Of a stretch of DNA of 49,975 nucleotides, positions 44,328-49,975 are shown piece by piece. Source of the stretch: DATDDB01 sp041490205 (GTDB lineage Bacteria > Pseudomonadota > Gammaproteobacteria > Burkholderiales > Gallionellaceae); the NCBI GenBank assembly GCA_041490205.1, contig JBGPSQ010000002.1:1-49975 (forward strand). The letters run 5' to 3'. The notes below the pieces were generated by a model. The model had not been told where the DNA came from and made no database searches. It saw only the letters and a list, made by a program, of their open reading frames with translations. The stretch's first letter is position 1. The number at the start of each line of letters is the position of its first letter. Both the position numbers and the translations under genes were made by a program.

Positions 44328-44708
44328 CTAACGATATCCCATCTCCGGATGGGTTGTATTCCACATGAGCTGCCTCTGCTTTTCCATGGCATCAATTTGT
44401 GCTTGATTCATGCCTTGACCTTTCGGATCGATGACTTTCCCGCGCTGCTGGGCTTCGGCAGCAATGTTCGAGTTCTGTGCCTGCTTGGCAGGCCGGTGCC
44501 TTTTAATGGGGGCAACTTCAACCCTGTTTATCGGGGCCACTTCGACTTTTTGTATCGGGGCAACTTCGACGCTCTTCATTTGATTCGGGCACGAGATCGT
44601 GCGGCCTTCGTCCACACACCCCTGTTTGATTTGTTCCTGGCTTAACCCAAATGCGCTAGAACTTAGCACAAGTGCAGCTATCAATCCGACTACTGTTCTG
44701 ACATTCAT
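44328..44708 (-). CDS. Exported hypothetical protein with VEVAPI repeats
   Basis: 126 residues. The signal peptide is MNVRTVVGLIAALVLSSSAF (cleavage near AFG). After a pair of Cys residues (GCVDEG and SCPNQ) come three tandem 8-residue repeats: VEVAPIQK, VEVAPINR and VEVAPIKR. The remainder is Gln/Met-rich. TGGGGGTGT just before the ATG at 44708 may be the ribosome-binding site. Not recognised; probably periplasmic. Confidence 0.7.
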   Translation of the reverse strand: MNVRTVVGLIAALVLSSSAFGLSQEQIKQGCVDEGRTISCPNQMKSVEVAPIQKVEVAPINRVEVAPIKRHRPAKQAQNSNIAAEAQQRGKVIDPKGQGMNQAQIDAMEKQRQLMWNTTHPEMGYR

Positions 44709-44846
44709 TTTACACCCCCATATATAGATACTGTTTGTTTGAGCTAACTGGGAAAATTTAGGCGGCCTACTGGATTTTCGATGCAAGCCACCGCGTGATT
44801 TGCCGGGTTACTCCCTACGGGCTAACCCGGCCTGTTCGGATTCTTC

Positions 44847-45695
44847 TTATTTAAACACGATGGTCTTGTTCCCGCAGATCAGTACGCGGTCTTCCACGTG
44901 GTAGCGCAGGCCGCGCGCCAGCACGTTCTTCTCGATGTCGCGTCCGTAGCGCACCATGTCTTCCACGGTGTCGCCATGGTCTATGCGCACGGTGTCCTGC
45001 TCGATGATAGGCCCGGCATCCAGCTCCTCGGTGACGTAATGGCAGGTCGCGCCGATCAGCTTCACGCCGCGCTGGTAGGCTTGGTGGTAGGGCTTTGCGC
45101 CCGCGAAAGAAGGCAGGAAACTGTGGTGGATGTTGATGATGCGGCCCGAAAATTTGCGGCAAAGCTCCGGAGGGAGTATCTGCATGAAGCGCGCCAGCAC
45201 CAGGGTATCGCCGCCATTCATCTCGAACAGCGTGGCGACCTTATGGAAGGCGGCGGCTTTGTCGGCCTCCATGTCCACATGGATAAACGGGATGCCGTGC
45301 CATTCCACGAAACTGCGCAAGTCCTCGTGATTTGAGATCACGCAGGGAATATCGACCACCAGTTCCCCGCTGCGCCAGCGGTGCAGCAGGTCGTCCAGGC
45401 AATGCGCCTGTTTGCTGACCAGGATGACCAGGCTCTTCTTGATGGCGGAATCGGCAAGCTGCCAGGTCATGGCGAATTCCTGCGCCAGCGGAGCGAACAG
45501 GCGGCGAAACTCGTTGGCATCAAAAGGGAGAGAATCTGCGCGGATTTCCTGGCGCATGAAAAAAAGCTGCGATTCGAGGTCGGTGTGGTAGCTCGCCTCC
45601 ACTATCCATCCGTTATGGCGGGCGATGAATCCGCTGACGGCGGCTATGATCCCCGCCCGGTCCGGGCAGGAGATGGTGAGGGTATAGCGGGACAT
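44847..45695 (-). CDS. purU: Formyltetrahydrofolate deformylase
   Basis: Hydrolyses 10-formyl-tetrahydrofolate to formate and THF, balancing one-carbon pools. It is 282 residues. An N-terminal ACT domain (MSRYTLTISCPDRAGIIAAV) is followed by the formyl-transferase-like hydrolase domain with HHSFLPSFAGAKPYHQAYQR and ATCHYVTEELDAGPIIEQD. The ATG at 45695 is preferred over a TTG three codons upstream. Confidence 0.95.
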   Translation of the reverse strand: MSRYTLTISCPDRAGIIAAVSGFIARHNGWIVEASYHTDLESQLFFMRQEIRADSLPFDANEFRRLFAPLAQEFAMTWQLADSAIKKSLVILVSKQAHCLDDLLHRWRSGELVVDIPCVISNHEDLRSFVEWHGIPFIHVDMEADKAAAFHKVATLFEMNGGDTLVLARFMQILPPELCRKFSGRIINIHHSFLPSFAGAKPYHQAYQRGVKLIGATCHYVTEELDAGPIIEQDTVRIDHGDTVEDMVRYGRDIEKNVLARGLRYHVEDRVLICGNKTIVFK

Positions 45696-45747
45696 GGGGT
45701 CCAAAATTTTTATTGGATTATTGTGCGGGCAAATGCATGGCAGCCGG

Positions 45748-47760
45748 TCAAGGCAGGCTCTCTGTCACCTTCAGCTTTTCCATGAAATGATCCAGCTTGG
45801 TCTTGACCATTTTCTGTTCTATGTTCCCGTCGGCGCTGTAAAAAGCGGTGTACAGGATGGGCGCGGTGGACAGCTTGTCGGCAGCCAGGTCGCGCGTATA
45901 AATATCTCCGATGAGCGTGCGCTTGTTGTCGAAAAACGCCTGCTTATTGAAAGGGTGCTGGCGCTGGGAGATTTTTTCCCAGTTGCTCTGGAATTTGTCG
46001 TCGAGCTGCTTGGCGGGCTTCATGTAGCGCACCACCGTGAAGAATGTCGAGGTATCCTTGCTGTCGCCGGCTATGACCTGGTTGACGTCCCACACGATCT
46101 TGCCGTTTTCCTGGAAATAGGAAAATTTCAGCTTGAGGTCGCTCTTTTCCGTGATATGCATTTCGGCGGGGCCGTAGGAAAAATCGACTCGCTTGGAAGC
46201 GTAGTGGAAAAACTTGCCGTATTCAAAATCGATCTTGATGTCGGCGAATGCCTGCGGCAACAGGTCGCGCTGCGCGAGCAAATCGCGCCAATCCGCCAGC
46301 GTGCCGTAATAGGTGATGCAGGCAAAATCGGTGAGAAGCTTGAGGTCATCCAGATGAGAGGACATCTGCCCCGCCGACTCGATGCGCAGCATGCCCGCAA
46401 AACCGCCGGGCACGGGCAGCGCAAACAGCGCGACTTGCCGGTCGCCGTAATCGATGTTCCACATGCGCACCAGCCACTTGCGGCCATAGCGGTCGGTATG
46501 GGTATATTCCTCGGTTGCCTTGCCCATGGAAGTGATCCTGATTTTTTCCGAGGCTATGGTGCGGTACAGGGGGTATCCACGCAGCAGCGTATCCATCAGC
46601 AGTTTTGAATCCTTGAACAGCGCGCCGGTTTCGATGCCGTCTGGCTTGTGGAACAGCAGCATGTCGGATGAGCCGAAGCCGCCATAGGTCAGGGTGCCAT
46701 TCTCGCTGATCTCGTTGGTACTCGTTTTCCGGGGACTGTACGCATCCCAGATGCCGTCCTCGCCCCTGGCCACCAGGCCGAGCATGGTGGAACTGTAGTC
46801 GGAATACAGCAAGGGAAGCGAATCCTTGCCATTCGGGAATACATGCTCTTTTTCCCGGGCAAAAAAATCATTCTGGATTTTCATGCCGAAGCCTACATAC
46901 TCGGCAGTAATCAGCGCATCCAGTTCCGCATAGGATTTCGGCAGGGGAAATTTCTTGCGCAAGCGGTCGGTGTTGGACAGATTCGGCATGTTGTCTATCT
47001 GGTATATCACCCTGGTGTCGACGTCGGCGACATTGTCCTCCGCATTCAGCACCTCGGTTATCGGCAAGGCATAGTTGAGGTTTTCGTTTTCCGATTTTCC
47101 GATGACCACGCCGATCACCCGGCCTTTCGCGTCGAGCAGCGGCCCGCCGCTGTTACCCGGCGAAGCGGCGGCGGAAAACCGTATCCACTTCCATTCGCCA
47201 TCCCTTTCTTCCGGTGTGGCGGAAGTATAGAGACCGTCACGGAACACTACGCCTTCGCCCAGCGCATTTCCCACGGAATAAACCTTTTCGTTCATCTGCG
47301 GCGCGGTGTTTGTCGCAAGCGGCCTCATGCTCGGCGGGTTCTTGATGGAAAACACCACAAAATCACGATGTGCGGAAAATTTCGCGATCTGGTCAATGTC
47401 ATAAACCTTGCCTGAGTGGTCACGCAGGCGGTAGGTCTTGCTCAGGCTCTTGTGGCCGAGATCGAACACATGTCCTGCGGTGATCCACTGGTTTTTGCCA
47501 ATCGCGAAGGCCGTCCCGACGGAATAATATGGGTCGTTGCGGATTGAGAAAGGAATCAAATCCAGCGGCAAGGGGCGTTCGTAAGTCAGATGATCCTCGG
47601 TAGGCTTGAGCACGACCACTTCGAAGGTTGCGCGGCTGACCAATTCTATGGTGGACTTGCTGATTTCCGCTGCCAAAGCGGGTTGGGCACCCGAGGCATT
47701 CACGAGCAACAGGGCTGTCAGCGCGAATAGATGAGTGGTCAAGGAAAGGAAACGCTGCAT
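45748..47760 (-). CDS. Exported trypsin-like serine protease with large C-terminal domain
   Basis: 670 residues with a signal peptide (LTTHLFALTALLLVNASGAQ, then PALAAE). The chymotrypsin-fold triad is visible: His in WITAGHVFDLG, Asp in AHRDFVVFSI and Ser in SPGNSGGPLLDAKGRVIGVV. No PDZ domain is evident. The C-terminal 400 residues are not recognised and contain no clear transmembrane segment. DegP/S1C-like peptidase in fold, but the architecture is unusual. The start at 47760 gives the signal peptide. Confidence 0.82.
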   Translation of the reverse strand: MQRFLSLTTHLFALTALLLVNASGAQPALAAEISKSTIELVSRATFEVVVLKPTEDHLTYERPLPLDLIPFSIRNDPYYSVGTAFAIGKNQWITAGHVFDLGHKSLSKTYRLRDHSGKVYDIDQIAKFSAHRDFVVFSIKNPPSMRPLATNTAPQMNEKVYSVGNALGEGVVFRDGLYTSATPEERDGEWKWIRFSAAASPGNSGGPLLDAKGRVIGVVIGKSENENLNYALPITEVLNAEDNVADVDTRVIYQIDNMPNLSNTDRLRKKFPLPKSYAELDALITAEYVGFGMKIQNDFFAREKEHVFPNGKDSLPLLYSDYSSTMLGLVARGEDGIWDAYSPRKTSTNEISENGTLTYGGFGSSDMLLFHKPDGIETGALFKDSKLLMDTLLRGYPLYRTIASEKIRITSMGKATEEYTHTDRYGRKWLVRMWNIDYGDRQVALFALPVPGGFAGMLRIESAGQMSSHLDDLKLLTDFACITYYGTLADWRDLLAQRDLLPQAFADIKIDFEYGKFFHYASKRVDFSYGPAEMHITEKSDLKLKFSYFQENGKIVWDVNQVIAGDSKDTSTFFTVVRYMKPAKQLDDKFQSNWEKISQRQHPFNKQAFFDNKRTLIGDIYTRDLAADKLSTAPILYTAFYSADGNIEQKMVKTKLDHFMEKLKVTESLP

Positions 47761-47930
47761 GTTTCTTTGCTCCAGTCTGGAAATTGAACGGCCCGCGCCT
47801 ATGGGCATTTACGCGTCAATGCACTCGGCGTTTTTGCGCCCGGTTTCATAATAGCACAGGCATAACGGCAATAAACCAGTGCTGCCTGCAATGCCTATGC
47901 TTGCTTTGGGGGATATATAAATACGGGTCG

Positions 47931-48761
47931 TTACAGGAACATGCCCGGCAATCCCTGTGCGATCACCTCGTGCCGGCACAGGTTGGACATGATGCGGGAG
48001 GCGTGGGCGGCATCGCCGCTGGTGAAGAATAGCGATTCCGCGAGGCCGCGCGAAGTGCGCGCGGGAAGCTCTTCCTGAATGCGGCGCTGCAACTGGCGCG
48101 CAACGGCTTCCCCGGTATCCACCAGGGCAACGGTGGGCCCGGCAATTTCAGCTATCAGCGGCGACAGGAAAGGATAGTGCGTGCAGCCGAGTATCAGCGT
48201 GTCCGCACCCGCCGCAAGCAGGGGCGCGGTGTAGCGTTCGATCAGCGCGCGGGTTTCATGGCCTTCCAGGTCGCCCCGCTCGATTTGTTCCACCAGGCCG
48301 GGACAACCCTGGGTGACGATTTTGACATTGCCCGCGTATTTTTCCAGCAGCGCAGCGAAACGCGCGCTTTCCAGCGTGCCGGTGGTCGCCAGTACGCCGA
48401 CCACTCCGTTGCGCGTGGCGGCGACGGCGGGCTTGATGGCGGGCTCCATGCCCACGATGGGGATGTCGAAGCGGCTGCGCAGCAAGCCCGCCGCAGCTGC
48501 CGTCGCGGTATTGCAGGCAATGACGATGGCATCGGCGCGCTGTTCGATAAGGAATTGCGCAATGGTGAGGGAGCGCTGCCCGATATATTCCGGGGATTTG
48601 TCGCCATAAGGGACATGGCCGGAATCGGCCACGTAAATCAGGCGCTCATTGGGCAGAACTTGGCGTACATGGCGCAGAACGGAAAGGCCGCCCACGCCGG
48701 AATCGAATACGCCGATTGCGCCAGAGGATTTGGGGATAGGTTGTGAACTAATAAAAGTCAT
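47931..48761 (-). CDS. murI: Glutamate racemase
   Basis: Makes D-glutamate for peptidoglycan. It is 276 residues. The two catalytic Cys residues are in IACNTATAAA and LGCTHYPFLSPLI, and the N-terminus has GVFDSGVGGLSVLRHV and SGHVPYGDKS. Single-gene unit, with a palindromic repeat starting at its first codons' upstream edge. Confidence 0.96.
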   Translation of the reverse strand: MTFISSQPIPKSSGAIGVFDSGVGGLSVLRHVRQVLPNERLIYVADSGHVPYGDKSPEYIGQRSLTIAQFLIEQRADAIVIACNTATAAAAGLLRSRFDIPIVGMEPAIKPAVAATRNGVVGVLATTGTLESARFAALLEKYAGNVKIVTQGCPGLVEQIERGDLEGHETRALIERYTAPLLAAGADTLILGCTHYPFLSPLIAEIAGPTVALVDTGEAVARQLQRRIQEELPARTSRGLAESLFFTSGDAAHASRIMSNLCRHEVIAQGLPGMFL

Positions 48762-48880
48762 TTAGCCACGGATTAACACGGATAGACACGGATAAAACCG
48801 GGTTCAGCGGCGCAGCAAACTGCAAAGCAGGAATTGGTTTTGAAGTTCATTCGTGAATATCCGTGTTAATCCGTGGCTAA
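48762..48880. repeat. TTAGCCACGGATTAA-type inverted repeat
   Basis: TTAGCCACGGATTAACACGG pairs with ATCCGTGTTAATCCGTGGCTAA at the other side. It is the second copy of the element at 38028-38107, with a longer, unrelated middle. Confidence 0.75.
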
Positions 48881-48895
48881 TTCAACCTGTAATGA

Positions 48896-49975
48896 CTAAA
48901 CCACCGTACCCTGGCTACGCAGGTACTCTTCGTACGTGCCATGGTAGTCGGTCACGCCCTTGGCGGAAATCTCGATGATGCGTGTGGCGAGCGAGGAGAC
49001 GAATTCGCGGTCATGGCTGACGAAAACCAGCGTGCCCTTGTACAGGTCGAGCGCGGTGTTGAGCGACTCGATGGCTTCCATGTCCATGTGGTTGGTCGGC
49101 TCGTCCATCAGCAGCACGTTAGGCTTCGCGAGCATCAGCTTGCCGAACAGCATGCGCCCCTTCTCGCCGCCGGACAGCACTTTCACCTTCTTCTTCACGT
49201 CGTCGCCGGAGAACAGCAGCCGCCCCAGGGTGCCGCGCACCATTTGGTCGTCGTCCGAAGGGCCGCGCCAGTCGGTCATCCAGTCCATCATCTGCTTGTC
49301 CTCGGCAAAATCGGCGGCGTGATCCTGCGCGTAGTAGCCGAGCTTGGCCTTGTCCGCCCACTTGATGGTGCCGGTATCGGCCGCAAGGTCGCCCGCCAGG
49401 CAGCGCAGCAGCGTGGTCTTGCCGATGCCGTTCGGGCCGATGATGGCAACTTTCTCGCCTGCGTCGATGCGGAAATTCACGTTGGAAAACAGCACGCGGT
49501 CGAAACCCTTGGCCATCTTCTGCACTTCTACCGCAACGCGATGCAGTTTTTCGCGCTCGTCGTATTCGAAGCGGATAAACGGATACTGGCGGCTGGAAGG
49601 CTTGATGTCTTCGATTTTGATTTTATCAATCTGGCGCGCGCGCGAAGTGGCTTGCTTGGCTTTGGATGCATTCGCCGAGAAACGCGCCACGAAGGCTTTC
49701 AATTCAGCGACCTTTTCCTTGGCTTTGGCATTGTCCGACGATTGCTGCTCACGCGCCTGTGTGGAAGCCAGCATATAGTCGTTGTAGTTGCCCGGATACA
49801 CGGTGATTTTGCCGTAATCCAGGTCGGCCATGTGGGTGCACACGCTGTTCAGGAAATGGCGGTCATGCGAGATAATCACCATGGTGCTGTTGCGCGCGTT
49901 GAGGATGTCTTCCAGCCAGCGGATGGTGTTGATGTCGAGGTTGTTGGTCGGCTCGTCCAGCAGCAGAATGTCCGG
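48896..49975 (-). CDS. ABC-F family ATPase (YbiT-like), partial
   Basis: The gene is cut by the right edge; 359 residues are visible. It starts within the first nucleotide-binding domain (PDILLLDEPTNNLDINTIRW, ISHDRHFL), goes through the linker (YNDYMLASTQAREQQSSDNA), then the second domain with Walker A GPNGIGKTTLL, signature LSGGEKGRMLFGKLML and Walker B LLMDEPTNHMDMEAIESL. There are no membrane segments, so it is an ABC-F protein acting on ribosomes. YbiT-like by the linker and tail (KGVTDYHGTYEEYLRSQG). Confidence 0.9.
   Translation of the reverse strand, partial: PDILLLDEPTNNLDINTIRWLEDILNARNSTMVIISHDRHFLNSVCTHMADLDYGKITVYPGNYNDYMLASTQAREQQSSDNAKAKEKVAELKAFVARFSANASKAKQATSRARQIDKIKIEDIKPSSRQYPFIRFEYDEREKLHRVAVEVQKMAKGFDRVLFSNVNFRIDAGEKVAIIGPNGIGKTTLLRCLAGDLAADTGTIKWADKAKLGYYAQDHAADFAEDKQMMDWMTDWRGPSDDDQMVRGTLGRLLFSGDDVKKKVKVLSGGEKGRMLFGKLMLAKPNVLLMDEPTNHMDMEAIESLNTALDLYKGTLVFVSHDREFVSSLATRIIEISAKGVTDYHGTYEEYLRSQGTVV

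Overview
The window looks like the origin-proximal part of a betaproteobacterial chromosome. Gene content and gene neighbourhoods fit the Nitrosomonadales, perhaps near the iron- or sulfur-oxidising Gallionellaceae, but that placement is an inference. The yidD-rnpA-rpmH block lies at the left edge on the minus strand, and dnaA-dnaN-gyrB lies at 14.8-19.9 kb. The dnaA-dnaN spacer carries several DnaA boxes and is the likely oriC.

Layout. 0-4.5 kb (minus strand): yidD, rnpA, rpmH, an RluA-type pseudouridine synthase, yjdM, a small TPR protein, an HNH-type protein, ubiE and a DUF971 gene. 4.6-6.9 kb (plus): a compact run of GyrI-like, cupin, VOC and RibD-C/DHFR-like genes. 7.2-10.5 kb: a small unknown gene and a 984-residue TPR-methyltransferase. 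10.6-14.7 kb: rfaE2 and the envelope cluster dolP-diaA-yraN-lpoA, with rsmI divergent. 14.8-24.2 kb: dnaA, oriC, dnaN, gyrB, a free-standing CZB-domain protein and metH. 24.2-30.6 kb: housekeeping and small genes, including an FKBP isomerase, DUF2288, an FMN reductase, a gamma-carbonic-anhydrase-like protein, a ParDE-type toxin-antitoxin pair, pyrC and an ArsN2-like acetyltransferase.

The main mobile feature is a Tn7-like transposon (tnsA-tnsB-tnsC-tniQ plus unknown cargo, about 31.28-37.58 kb) that splits comM. The left junction is clean: a 5'-TGT terminus abuts the GGGSNPRPGEI coding stretch of comM. The expected right terminus is absent, and roughly 420 bp of comM, including the Walker A region, are missing. 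This suggests a later deletion that fixed the element in place. The C-terminal part of its TniQ resembles a tyrosine-recombinase fold without the catalytic residues, which is unusual and may be the target-recognition module.

From 38 kb rightward come ubiK, a TorF-type porin and a probable RpoN-controlled nitrogen operon (beta-barrel porin-glnK-amtB, with a -24/-12 promoter). A small accessory patch follows: a PD-(D/E)XK-like protein, and an XRE regulator with paired palindromic operators facing a small gene. Then come purU, a large trypsin-like protease, murI and an ABC-F ATPase cut by the window end. Intergenic spaces are rich in several families of palindromic repeats. No rRNA, tRNA or CRISPR array was recognised.
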